A stretch of DNA of 64,000 bases from CAZJHD01 sp964545855 (GCA_964545855.1 CAZJHD010000006.1:62001-126000); one strand, 5' to 3'. Shown: positions 17,711 through 26,992, counted from the stretch's first letter. Numbers and translations: made by a program. Notes: generated by a model not told the origin, from the sequence alone.

Positions 17711-19405
17711 TCACGACGGAAGGATCGTCAGCGTCAGGCCCTTCGAGGTGCTGAGGTTGTAGGGCGGGAGCGAGCAGGCGCCGATCCAGGCCCAGAGGGC
17801 CTGGACGTGATAGCCCTTGCCGACCAGGAGCGGGTCGTTGGGGAGCGGAGCCGGTGCGGTGCCCGTGCCCACTGGGTCGCTGAAGAAGTCGAAGGTGACG
17901 ACTTCCGTCGAGAGCAGCAGATCGACGTGCAGCAGGACGCCGATTCCGAAGGGATCGGAGCCGGCCAGATCGGCCACGTCCGTCGCCATGCCGAGGCCGA
18001 GCGAGGAGACGGGCGCGCTCGTGCAGGAGAACGCGAAGGACGATTGGCCGATCTCGGGGGGCAGGTTCAGTCCAGGGGTGTGCGTTCCCGAGCACCCGGG
18101 GCTGCCGGACCCGAAGACGAGGGGCTCGGCGCCCGCGGCGCCGGTCGCGTAGTCGAAGACGAGACGGGCGGAGCCCGCGTTGCTTCCGAAGTCGTCGTCG
18201 TTCGAGGCGCCGCAGAGGATGCGCCCCCCGGAGATCGAGACCGAATGCCCGAAGTTGTCGTTGGAGTTGACGACCGCGTTCACGTGGGTTCGCATGTGGA
18301 GCCACGTCCCGTTCGGCTGGCGCGTGTAGAGGTTCGCCGAGCCCGCGAAGGTCTTGGTACCGACGATGTCGTCGAGCGCGCCGATGAGCGCCGCATCGCC
18401 GTCGATCGCGACTGCCTTGCCGAAGTGGCTGCCGCCCTGTTGCAGGTCGAGGTAGTCCGGGTGCTGCAGCTTGGCGGCTTGCGCCCAGGTCCCATTCAGC
18501 TGCCGCTCGAAGATGTAGGCGGAGCCCGAGCCGTTCCCGCCGTCGTCGTCGAGCCATGCGCCTGCGACGACGCGATCCCCCGAGACGGCGACGGCGTAGC
18601 CGAGATTGTCGGCCGATGCGAGATCGCTGGAGAGGAGCTTGGCGGCCTGGGGCCAGGTGCCGTCCGGCAGACGGTCGAAGACGTAGGCGGAGCCCGACGT
18701 GGCGCCACCGTCGTCGTCGAGCGGCGCGCCTGCGGCGACACGAGTGCCGGAGATCGAGACCGACCACGCGAAGTCGTCATTGGTCTGCGGATCGAGCTGC
18801 TCCAGCTTCGCGACCTGGGGCCACGTGCCGTTGGGCTGCCGCTGGAACACGTAGGCGGCGCCCGATGCGATTCCGGACACGAGTGCGTCCGGAGCGCCGA
18901 CCACGGCCCAGTCGCCGTCGATCGCCACGGACTTCCCGAAGTCGTGACTGCCGGCTCCGTCGCTCGCCGTGAGCTTCGCAACCTGGAGTCAGGTGCCGTT
19001 CGGCTGGCGTTCGAAGATGTAGGCGGAGCCGGAGCTGGAGCCCAAGTCGTCGTCCAGGGCGCATCCGACGAGAGCGCGATCGCTCGTGATGGCGACGGCG
19101 TTGCCGAACTGGTCCTGCGTCGCGAGGTCCGTTGGAACCAGCTCCGCGGTCTGCGTCCAGACTCCGCTCGCGCCGCGCTCGAAGACCCAAGCGCCGCCGG
19201 TCAGGACGACGCCCAAGTGATCATGGCCCGTGCCGCCAACGATCGCCTGGCCGCCGGAGACGGAGCATGCGATCCCAACCAGGTCGTCGGGCAGCTGATC
19301 GGTCGTTCCGAGGAATTGGATCGGAATCCCCTGCGCGGCAATCGGAGAAGCTGCGGAGACCAGGAAGAGGAGGTTCGTGATCGCCGATCGGATGGGGAAC
19401 GACAT
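17711..19405 (-). pseudogene. Exported seven-bladed FG-GAP propeller protein interrupted by in-frame TGA
   Basis: Read as one frame from ATG 19405 this encodes about 563 residues: a signal peptide ending SPIAAQG, about seven blades built on GSAYxFxRxxNGTWxQxAKL, and a C-terminal domain starting with GSGSPGCSGTHTPGLNLPP that I associate with large exported planctomycete proteins. A TGA at 18991-18989 falls in blade two, exactly where every other blade has the conserved Trp of NGTW (ACC TGA CTC CAG GTT GCG AAG). The frame is identical on both sides, so a single TGG-to-TGA change explains it. Translation restarting at ATG 18926-18928 would lack the signal peptide. It may be a fresh pseudogene, a sequencing error, or read through. 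I see no SECIS-like hairpin after this TGA. Confidence 0.75.
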
Positions 19406-19575
19406 GGGAGGCTCGAGAGGTGTCGAGGAGGTGGGTGGTGCTTCCGCCTCGATGCCCTGCGCCTCGGCGGATCGCAGACTCCAGGACGGAGCCCTCGGGC
19501 GCACGCCATCACGAATCCCTCCGGCGAATGTGCTCTCGGCCCCGCCTGGTCGGCGCCGCGGTCGCTTGCCCGCCC

Positions 19576-20436
<861 letters not shown>

Positions 20437-20522
20437 GGGGGATCGGTCTCCGCGCGCGGTCGGTCCGGGAGTTCGTCTCCCGGGGGCGCGCGCGCCTTGG
20501 ATGCCCCACTCCTACCGGTGTT

Positions 20523-20930
20523 TCAGCGGCGCCGCGCGCGCCCCTTCGGGCGTGCCTTCCGGACGCGCGCGCTGCCGCTCCGCCGCCGCGTCCGCGCGCC
20601 GTTCGGAAGCACCGCATCGCGCCGCTCCGTGACGTCGCGGATCCACGAGAGCGCCGCCATCGCGCGGGGGAAGCCGAGGGTCGTGATGGCGAGGAGCGCC
20701 ACGTGCTCGAGCTCGCCGCGGGTGGCGCCCGTGTCGAGGAGGCGGCGCGAGTGGCTGTGCACGGCGCCCTCGCTCGCGGCGCCCACGGAGAGCGCGAGCT
20801 TCACGAGGCGCGCCGTCCTCTCGTCGAGGGGACCCGCCGTCGCGCAGGCGGCGCCGAGCGCGTGGTAGGCGGCGAGGACGGCGGGGTAGCTCTGACCGAC
20901 GGACTGGGGGAGCGGCGGGAGGTCGGGCAT
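20523..20930 (-). CDS. Carboxymuconolactone decarboxylase-family protein
   Basis: The 135-residue product has the all-helical CMD/AhpD core: DERTARLVKLALSVGAASEG, then AVHSHSRRLLDTGATRGELEHVALLAI. In peroxidase-type AhpD relatives the AVHS position holds a CxxC pair; here it has no cysteines, so redox activity of that kind is unlikely. The last 30 residues are strongly Arg/Lys-rich. Such small CMD proteins are common and mostly unassigned. It lies 52 bases downstream of the oxidase cluster and on the same strand, so co-transcription is possible but not certain. Confidence 0.82.
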   Translation of the reverse strand: MPDLPPLPQSVGQSYPAVLAAYHALGAACATAGPLDERTARLVKLALSVGAASEGAVHSHSRRLLDTGATRGELEHVALLAITTLGFPRAMAALSWIRDVTERRDAVLPNGARTRRRSGSARVRKARPKGRARRR

Positions 20931-20982
20931 GGCGGTTCCGCGAAGGCGGTGGAGAGGAGGCGGCCGGGCGCCGGGTGCGGGG

Positions 20983-21171
20983 TCAGCGCCGGACCTCGTG
21001 CAGCCACTGAAGGAAGTCCGGGAGCGCGTAGCGACCCGCGTAGACGATCGCGAAGACGAGGAATCCGATCCAGAGGTACCAGAGGCCGCGCGGGATCCTT
21101 CCGTCGGCGCTGAAGACGTGACCTCCCTCGGGCGCGTCGGCGCGACTCCTCTCGTCGTGCTCGCCGCTCAC
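20983..21171 (-). CDS. Mini CcoP: FixP N-terminal-like single-helix subunit without heme domains
   Basis: The GTG at 21171 shares bases with the TGA of the preceding gene (GTGA), so translation is coupled. The 62-residue product reads GHVFSADGRIPRGLWYLWIGFLVFAIVYAGR in two adjoining pieces: a soluble start, then Pro-Arg-Gly and one transmembrane helix. This matches the FixP_N segment of CcoP (normally D-x-I-x-E-x-D-N-P-x-P-R-W-W followed by a helix), but the protein stops after about 20 further residues and has no CxxCH. CcoP normally carries two heme c groups; here those domains appear to have moved to the tetraheme protein at the head of the cluster. The FixP_N assignment is by pattern only. 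Confidence 0.62.
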   Translation of the reverse strand: MSGEHDERSRADAPEGGHVFSADGRIPRGLWYLWIGFLVFAIVYAGRYALPDFLQWLHEVRR

Positions 21172-21410
21172 GGCGTCCCCTCCCAGCGGCGGGCCGGCGC
21201 GGATCCGCCGGAAGTCCGCGCCTCCGGCTCCTCCGCCAGGACGGCCTCCCACCGCGTCTCGTCGTCCTTCCATTCGCCGCGCATCCAGCCCGCGACGAAG
21301 AGGAGGATGGTGCCCGTGAACATGGCGAGGAAGACGCCGAGGATCAGGAAGAAGAGCCCGAGCCCGCCGGCGGCTCCGCAGAGTGGACAGGCGACGAAGA
21401 ACGCGGTCAC
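21168..21410 (-). CDS. Small membrane protein in the cbb3 oxidase cluster
   Basis: This 80-residue product starts at a GTG (21410) overlapping the ccoO stop as GTGA and ends overlapping the next start in the same way. It has a CPLC pair near residue 9, a Gly/Leu/Phe-rich hydrophobic stretch near residues 14-45 (one long or two short helices), then a charged tail (RGEWKDDETRWEAV). It does not look like CcoQ or CcoS. The tight coupling on both sides argues that it is a subunit or assembly factor of the oxidase. The CxxC could bind a metal or form a disulfide; this is a guess. Confidence 0.6.
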   Translation of the reverse strand: MTAFFVACPLCGAAGGLGLFFLILGVFLAMFTGTILLFVAGWMRGEWKDDETRWEAVLAEEPEARTSGGSAPARRWEGTP

Positions 21411-22006
21411 GGAGGACCCTCCTCCACCGGCGCCTTCCGCCAGGACCCGAGCCACTGCATGTAGGCGGTGATCGCCCACCCGTCGTCGTTCGGCGCCCCG
21501 TCGGCGCCGAAGAACCAGTCGTAGCGCGGCATGATGCTCTCCGGCACGACGCTCACGGGATCGCGGAAGTGCGCGAAGTGCCAGTCGTTCGTGTGCCGTC
21601 CGCTCTCGCGCAGGAGGTCGGGGCCGACGCGCCGCGTTCCGAAGAGCTGCGGGAGGTTCATCTCGTTCTGGTACTCCCAGTTCTCGCTCACGGGGCCGTA
21701 GCGCGCGGTCTCGTTCCCGACGGGCCTCACGTACTGCGTGTGGCAGTGCCAGCAGCCCTCGGCGACGTAGATCCGGCGGCCGCGTTCGATCGCCGCCTTG
21801 AACGCACCCACGTCCGCGAATCGGTCGCGGAACTCGAGCGGCACCGTCGGGGGCAGGAAGGTGCGGTCGAAGTCGGAGCCGGTACGCACGGGCGCCACGC
21901 GGTCGGTCATGAACCAGGGCGCGATGCCGAGGGCCGCGAAGGCGACCGTGTAGAAGGCGAAGCCGGCGACGGTCGCCACGGTGGAGCCACGTTCGAGAGC
22001 TTTCAT
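21407..22006 (-). CDS. ccoO: cbb3-type cytochrome c oxidase subunit II (CcoO), monoheme
   Basis: The 199-residue protein has an N-terminal transmembrane anchor (TVAGFAFYTVAFAALGIAPW) and one heme c site CWHCH in IYVAEGCWHCHTQYVRPV, the signature of CcoO. TRRVGPDLLRESGRHTNDWH and the Met-containing PESIMPRYDWFF further match CcoO, with the Met as likely axial ligand. It is the electron-entry subunit that passes electrons to the catalytic subunit. It starts 15 bases after ccoN ends and overlaps the next start by GTGA. Confidence 0.95.
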   Translation of the reverse strand: MKALERGSTVATVAGFAFYTVAFAALGIAPWFMTDRVAPVRTGSDFDRTFLPPTVPLEFRDRFADVGAFKAAIERGRRIYVAEGCWHCHTQYVRPVGNETARYGPVSENWEYQNEMNLPQLFGTRRVGPDLLRESGRHTNDWHFAHFRDPVSVVPESIMPRYDWFFGADGAPNDDGWAITAYMQWLGSWRKAPVEEGPP

Positions 22007-22021
22007 GGGACGGTCTCCGCT

Positions 22022-23455
22022 TCAGCGGGTGCCGGCGGGCTGCGCCACGACCGCTCCGAGGGGCGCCTCGCCCTCCCGCGTCGTCGCGGTCTTCCAGAGG
22101 TTCCAGAGGAAGCAGCCGTAACCGAAGAGGATCGCGACGCCGGAGATCGATCGCGCGAGCCAGTAGGGCTCCGAGGCGGTGATCGACTTCGTGAAGGGCT
22201 CGAGACCGATCCACGAGCTCCCCTGGATCAGGCCCGCGATCATCAGCGCGATCCACATCACGAAGTTGGCGATCGCGAGGAGCCAGAAGGCCCAGTGGTT
22301 CAGGCGGTCGCTCCACCAGGAGGCGCGGCCGCACAGGCGCGGCCAGAGGAACGTCGTGAACCCGAAGACGAAGAAGGAGAACGTCCCGAACATCACGAAG
22401 TGGGCGTGCCCGACCACCCAGTCGGTGAAGTGGACGTAGGCCTGCACCGTGAAGGTCACCTGCAGCGCGCACTGGAGGCAGGTCAGCAGGTAGGAGATCG
22501 CGCCCGCGACGAACCACCGGAGCGGGAGCTTCGTGTAGGCCTCCGTCGTCCCCTGCCGGAGCGTCTGCCAGAAGTTGTAGAGCACCGTGTAGACGACGAG
22601 GTGCACCCCGATGGACGACACGACGGACATCGCCTGCACCCACATGGGGATCGGCGAGTGGAGGTAGTGGTGCGCGCCGTTCAGCGGGTAGAGGAAGGCG
22701 AGCGACCAGAAGCCGAGCAGCGAGACGTTGTGGGAGAAGATCGGCTTCCGGAGCACGGCCGGCACGAGGTAGTACATGAGCCCCCAGCCGACGGGCGTGA
22801 CGTACAGACCCACGAGGTCGTGGATGTACATCGACGTGAGCGCGGCGCCGGCCGATCCGGGCACCCAGTACTCGGGGAAGAAGTTCCCGACGAAGTAGTT
22901 GATCGCCGTCCAGACGAAGGCGGCGATGAAGTACCAGAGGCTCACGTAGAGCGGCCGTCGCTCCGTGACCGCGTGACGCAGGATCGGGCCGAGCACGACG
23001 TTCACGGCGACGATCGCGAGCGCCACGAGCACGATCGGGTCGATCCAGACGGGCGTCTCACCCCACTCGATCGCCTGCATCTGACCGAAGAAGAGGTAGC
23101 CGACGACGGTGGCGACGAGGATCGCGTTCCAGGCGACGAGCCCGAACCAGCCGACGGCCTGGGAGAGGACGGGACGGCGCGTGAGCCGCGGAATCACGTA
23201 CTCCAGCAGGCCGAGGGTCGCCGTGACGAGGAAGCCGAAGGCGACGCCGCTCGTGTGGACGACCCGCACGCGCCCCGGCGAGAGCACCTCGATCCCGGGC
23301 GCGAGATAGAGGCGCAGGAACTGCGTCGAGTAGAGGAATCCCGCGAGGATCGCGGCGGCGAGCCAGAAGAAGGCGCTCACGAGCCACCACTTCACGCGCG
23401 CCGAGCAGACGACGTCGTCGGTGGGGATTCCGAGTCGTGCGTGCGGATCGCTCAC
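22022..23455 (-). CDS. ccoN: cbb3-type cytochrome c oxidase catalytic subunit (CcoN)
   Basis: From the GTG at 23455 (overlapping the cytochrome stop as GTGA) the product is 477 residues with about twelve transmembrane helices. Visible ligands fit CcoN: RVVHTSGVAFGF (low-spin heme b), the YIHDLVGLYVTPVGW and LNGAHHYLHSPIP segments (copper B and high-spin heme b3 region) and VVGHAHFVMFGT (heme ligands). FNxYHH-type motifs are slightly varied, as expected for a planctomycete copy. The enzyme reduces oxygen to water with proton pumping, usually with high oxygen affinity. No ccoG/H/I/S maturation genes are nearby, so they would have to be elsewhere in the genome. Confidence 0.94.
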   Translation of the reverse strand: MSDPHARLGIPTDDVVCSARVKWWLVSAFFWLAAAILAGFLYSTQFLRLYLAPGIEVLSPGRVRVVHTSGVAFGFLVTATLGLLEYVIPRLTRRPVLSQAVGWFGLVAWNAILVATVVGYLFFGQMQAIEWGETPVWIDPIVLVALAIVAVNVVLGPILRHAVTERRPLYVSLWYFIAAFVWTAINYFVGNFFPEYWVPGSAGAALTSMYIHDLVGLYVTPVGWGLMYYLVPAVLRKPIFSHNVSLLGFWSLAFLYPLNGAHHYLHSPIPMWVQAMSVVSSIGVHLVVYTVLYNFWQTLRQGTTEAYTKLPLRWFVAGAISYLLTCLQCALQVTFTVQAYVHFTDWVVGHAHFVMFGTFSFFVFGFTTFLWPRLCGRASWWSDRLNHWAFWLLAIANFVMWIALMIAGLIQGSSWIGLEPFTKSITASEPYWLARSISGVAILFGYGCFLWNLWKTATTREGEAPLGAVVAQPAGTR

Positions 23456-25065
23456 TTGACGCCGCTCCGCGCGGGCGCGCGCAGGGACAGCACGAAGGCC
23501 GTCACGTCCCGGATCTCCTCGGCATCGAGGGCGCGCGCGAACCCGGGCATCGGAGTTCCCTCGAAGCCGTGGGTGATGGTCCAGAGGACGCGGTCGGGGA
23601 CTTCGCCTGCCTTGAAGGGCTCCTCGACGAGGTTGCGCGGCCGGAGCCGCTCGCCGCGGAAGTCCTCGAGGACCGGCGCGAGGGCGCCGTCGCCCCTTCC
23701 GCCGTCGCCGTGGCAGGGCGCACAGCGGGCGGCGAAGACGGCACGGCCGCGCTCGACGGCCTCCGGCGCGTTCCATCCGGGCTCGAGGAGTGGGAGCGGC
23801 GGGAGCGGAGCGGGAGGGAGCGCCCGCGCAGCACCGAGGTCGCGCAGGTACTCGACCAGCGCCTCGATCTCCGCCTCCGAGTGGAGGTTCCAGGGCGGCA
23901 TCGACGTGCCCGGGATCCCCTCGCGCAACGTGGCCTTCAGGTCGTCGGCCGTGGCGAAGGAGCCGTCCTCCGTGCGCTTGCGTTTGAAGAGACCGAGGTC
24001 GAGGCTCGACGGGCGGATCGAGAGCCACGGCATCGCGGGGCCGTCGCCGCGTCCCGACTTCCCGTGGCATCCCGCGCAGTGCGCGAGGAAGGTCCGCTCG
24101 CCGAGGCGGACGCGGTCCTGCGCGGCCGTGCGCGCGATGGAGCCGAGCACCGGCGCCTCCACGGGGCTCCGCCGCTCGCGCCGCCAGAGGCTCGCGGTGT
24201 AGTGCGCGAGATCGACGAGCTCCGCTTCCGTGAGGGAGCTCGAGTAGGACGGCATGGGCGTTCCGGAGAGACCCGTCGTCAGAACGCGGAGGACGTCGCG
24301 TGCGTCGGCGACGCCCTTGAAGAGCGCAGGACCCCGCGCGAGGTTCGCGGGACGGATGGAGCTCCCCTCCTCGACCACGAGCGTCGCCGCCGAGGGGCCG
24401 TCGCCAAGTCCGCGCTCTCCGTGGCACCGCCCGCACTCGCCCTTCGCGCGGTAGAGCTCCTCGCCGCGGGCGAGCGCCGCCTCATCGCTCGCGTGCGCGA
24501 GCTCGGCGATCGCGAGCTCCGGCTCCGCCGGCCGCAGCTCGAAGAGGTTCACGTCGGCCTCCTCGTCCTCGTCGAAGTAGGTCGTGAGCCGCTTCACTTC
24601 GTCGACGAGCGCCCATCGGTCGGCGGCGGGGAGCGCGTCGAAGGCCGGCATGCGGCTCGGGAGGATCCCGGCGCTGACGGTCCGGAACAGATCGGCGTCG
24701 CTCGGGAGCGAGCCCTCGGGCGTCGAGCGGAGCCGAAAGCGGCCGAAGCTGAAGTTCCGCGGCGGAGGATCGAAGGCGGCGGCGATGGGGCCGTCGCCGA
24801 GCCCTTTCTCGCCGTGGCACGCGGCGCACCATTGCCGGTAGAGCTCGGCGCCGCGTGCGCTCGAGGTCTCCGCCGACGGGCGCGCCGGCACGTCGACGCG
24901 CGACCAGAGCGTGCGGCGTCCGACGACGGCCGCGTCGAGACCGTGGAGCCCCTCTCCGGGCGCGACGATCTGGTCGACGCGCGCGACCCACGCCGCGGCC
25001 ATGCCGATGGAGAGGAGGACGGAGGCCCAGAAGACCGCCAGCAGGGGACGCGGCGCGCGGCGCAC
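23452..25065 (-). CDS. Membrane-anchored tetraheme cytochrome c
   Basis: The 537-residue protein has an N-terminal anchor (LAVFWASVLLSIGMAAAW) and four class I cytochrome c modules, each about 120 residues, with heme sites CAACH (80-84), CGRCH (211-215), CAGCH (330-334) and CAPCH (448-452). Each module repeats the GxGDGP loop after the heme site and a distal GTPMP/SRMP-type segment with the axial Met. The stop overlaps the ccoN start (GTGA), so it is made with the oxidase and probably supplies the heme c relay that CcoP provides elsewhere. Four tandem heme domains in one polypeptide immediately before ccoN is uncommon; the usual CcoP has two at the end of the operon. Confidence 0.93.
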   Translation of the reverse strand: MRRAPRPLLAVFWASVLLSIGMAAAWVARVDQIVAPGEGLHGLDAAVVGRRTLWSRVDVPARPSAETSSARGAELYRQWCAACHGEKGLGDGPIAAAFDPPPRNFSFGRFRLRSTPEGSLPSDADLFRTVSAGILPSRMPAFDALPAADRWALVDEVKRLTTYFDEDEEADVNLFELRPAEPELAIAELAHASDEAALARGEELYRAKGECGRCHGERGLGDGPSAATLVVEEGSSIRPANLARGPALFKGVADARDVLRVLTTGLSGTPMPSYSSSLTEAELVDLAHYTASLWRRERRSPVEAPVLGSIARTAAQDRVRLGERTFLAHCAGCHGKSGRGDGPAMPWLSIRPSSLDLGLFKRKRTEDGSFATADDLKATLREGIPGTSMPPWNLHSEAEIEALVEYLRDLGAARALPPAPLPPLPLLEPGWNAPEAVERGRAVFAARCAPCHGDGGRGDGALAPVLEDFRGERLRPRNLVEEPFKAGEVPDRVLWTITHGFEGTPMPGFARALDAEEIRDVTAFVLSLRAPARSGVK

Positions 25066-25212
25066 GCGCCGGCGCGAGGCAGGAAGCGTGCCGCGGAGGC
25101 GCCGCGGCGTGCGAGGCCGGCGCGGCGACGAGCCGGTGTCCCGGGGCGCGCCAGGCGGTGGCGCGCGCGGAGCCAGTCGCGCGGCGGCATCGAGCTCCGC
25201 GCGCGCGCCGCG

Positions 25213-25566
25213 TCAGCCGATCACGTCGTCGTAGGCGTCGGCGTGGAATCCGATCATCAGGCGATCTCCGAGGCGGAGCGTCGGCGCGCGCAGATTCCCG
25301 GTCGGACCGATCACGAGCGCCGTGAGCTCGGCGTCGCTCGGCTTCTCCCGAGCGAGGTCGACTTCGACGATCTTCTTCCCCTTCGCGACGACGAGCCGCT
25401 TCGCCTTGCGGACGAGGGCGAGTGCCGCGGCGCGCCCGATCGGCGCCTTCCTCGCGTCGACGGTCTCACGGACCGTCGCGCCGCGCTCGGCCATCCAGCC
25501 ATCGGCGCGGCCGCAGGAGGTTCAGCCCTTGCGGTGGTAGTACCAGTCGATCGGTCGTGCGGTCAT
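25213..25566 (-). CDS. ArsC/Spx-like thioredoxin-fold selenoprotein (TGA read as Sec15)
   Basis: Starting at ATG 25566 the frame gives WYYHRKG, then TGA at 25524-25522, then TSCGRADGW and continues open to 25213. Reading TGA as selenocysteine yields a 117-residue protein with a redox motif U15-T-S-C18 at the end of the first strand, the CxxC position of thioredoxin-fold proteins. The C-terminal part fits ArsC relatives: LVIGPTGNLRAPTLRLGD contains the cis-Pro loop, followed by RLMIGFHADAYDD. A hairpin typical of a bacterial SECIS lies 11-42 bases after the TGA. Gene callers would report only 25213-25494 from an internal ATG, losing the active site. As I recall, RefSeq has an ArsC family (seleno)protein family, so this is probably a member. 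No Sec machinery gene lies in the window. Confidence 0.82.
25480..25511 (-). promoter_or_regulatory. Bacterial SECIS-like hairpin
   Basis: A perfect 7-base stem (GCCGCGC with GCGCGGC) begins 11 bases after the TGA and encloses an inner GGC/GCC stem with apical loop TGGATG, 25-30 bases after the TGA. Bacterial SECIS apical loops usually lie about 16-37 bases downstream and carry G at the first or second loop position, as here. SelB would bind it. Confidence 0.65.
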
Positions 25567-25648
25567 GGAGGCGTTCGAGGACGAGGAGACGCGAGAGCCT
25601 ATCCGGAACGCGCGCCCCTCCGCGCGCCCCGGTCGTCGGGCCGGCGGG

Positions 25649-25654
25649 TAGCAT
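25649..25654 (+). promoter_or_regulatory. Possible -10 element (TAGCAT) for the aminotransferase operon
   Basis: TAGCAT stands out in a GC-rich divergent spacer, 32 bases before the ATG at 25687. No convincing -35 box was found. Confidence 0.3.
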
Positions 25655-25686
25655 GCGCCGCCGCTCCTCCCGGCGCCGCACACCCC

Positions 25687-26976
25687 ATGGCTCCGAGCCG
25701 TCGCGCCTTCCTCGCGTCCGCCGCCGCGCCGCTCCTCGCGCGCGCCACGGGCGTCGCGTCGCCGATCGGGCTGGAGGCCGCCCTCGCCGCGATCGCCGGC
25801 CGCACGAGCGCGGAGGTCGCCTCGGACGAGGACTTCTGGTTCGCCGTGCAGCAGGGATTCGCGATCGATCGCAGCCTGCTCAACTTCAATCACGGCGGCA
25901 CCTGCTCGGCTCCCGCCGTCGTGATGGAGGCCCTGAAGCGGCACCTCGACTTCTCCAATCACGCTCCCACGAAGCAGATGTGGGGCGTCCTCGGTCCGCA
26001 GATCGAGACCGTCCGCGAGCGACTGGCCCGCGACCTCGGCTGCTCGCCGGAGGAGATCGCGCTCACGCGCAACTCGACGGAGTCGCTCGAGGCGGTGCAG
26101 CTCGGCCTCGACCTCGCGCGCGGCGACGAAGTCGTGACGACGACGCACGACTACCCGTCGATGCTCACCACGTGGCGCCAGCGCGAGCAGCGCGACGGGA
26201 TCGTGCTGCGGACCGTGCGATTCGATCCGCCCGCGACGCTGGACGCCCTCTACGAGCTCGTGACGTCGGCCGTGACGCCGCGCACGCGCGTGATCCACGT
26301 CTGCCACATCACCAACCTCACGGGCCAGGTGTTCCCGGTGCGCCGGATCTGCGACTTCGCGCGCGAGCGCGGGATCGAGGTGATCGTCGACGGCGCCCAC
26401 GCCTACGGACAGTTCCCCTTCCGGCTCGCCGACCTCGGCTGCGACTACTACGCGGTGAGCCTGCACAAGTGGATCCTGGCGCCGATCGGCACGGGGCTCC
26501 TCTTCGTCCGCCGGCCGAAGATCGCCGGCCTCTGGCCGCTCTTCGCCCATCGCGAGCCCAAGTCCGACGACATCCGGAAGTTCGAGAGCTACGGCACCCA
26601 TCCCTACGGGCCGAAGCTCGCGATCGCCGAGGCCCTCACGCACCACCAGGGCATCGGCGGCGAACGGAAGACCGCGCGGCTCCGCTGGCTGCGCGAGCGC
26701 TGGATGTCGCGGCTCCGCGGCCACGAGCGGCTCGTTCGCTACACGTCGGACGACCCCGCCACCTCCGCCGCGATCGGCACCGTCGGGATCCGCGGCGTGG
26801 ATCCCGTCGCCCTGGTCGCGCACCTCTGGAGCGCCCACCGGATCGTCGTGACGCCGATCGTCGTCGACGACGTCGCCGGCATCCGCATCACCCCCAACGT
26901 CTCCACGACCGTCGAGGAGGTGGACCTCCTCGCCGACGCCCTCGTCGCCGTCGCCGACGGCGGTCTCCCCCGCTGA
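25687..26976 (+). CDS. Tat-exported class V aminotransferase (isopenicillin N epimerase-like)
   Basis: The 429-residue PLP enzyme begins with a twin-arginine signal (PSRRAFLASAAAPLLA). The fold-type I core shows the usual LTRNSTESLEAVQLGL, the EVIVDGAHAYGQFPF cofactor-binding Asp/His, and the PLP lysine in YAVSLHKWILAPIGTG. Relatives named isopenicillin N epimerase or cysteine desulfurase-like are found exported in many bacteria and act on unknown amino acids. The ATG at 25687 gives the complete Tat signal. The next gene, a secreted M28 peptidase, follows 16 bases later, so peptide breakdown and amino-acid handling outside the cytoplasm may be linked. Confidence 0.92.
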   Translation: MAPSRRAFLASAAAPLLARATGVASPIGLEAALAAIAGRTSAEVASDEDFWFAVQQGFAIDRSLLNFNHGGTCSAPAVVMEALKRHLDFSNHAPTKQMWGVLGPQIETVRERLARDLGCSPEEIALTRNSTESLEAVQLGLDLARGDEVVTTTHDYPSMLTTWRQREQRDGIVLRTVRFDPPATLDALYELVTSAVTPRTRVIHVCHITNLTGQVFPVRRICDFARERGIEVIVDGAHAYGQFPFRLADLGCDYYAVSLHKWILAPIGTGLLFVRRPKIAGLWPLFAHREPKSDDIRKFESYGTHPYGPKLAIAEALTHHQGIGGERKTARLRWLRERWMSRLRGHERLVRYTSDDPATSAAIGTVGIRGVDPVALVAHLWSAHRIVVTPIVVDDVAGIRITPNVSTTVEEVDLLADALVAVADGGLPR

Positions 26977-26992
26977 TCCGACCGTACAGCCC

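Noticed and set aside
18940..18991. The TGA in the propeller gene as a second selenocysteine codon.
   Set aside because: The replaced residue is Trp, not Cys, the surrounding blade is not a redox site, and no hairpin of the right kind follows.
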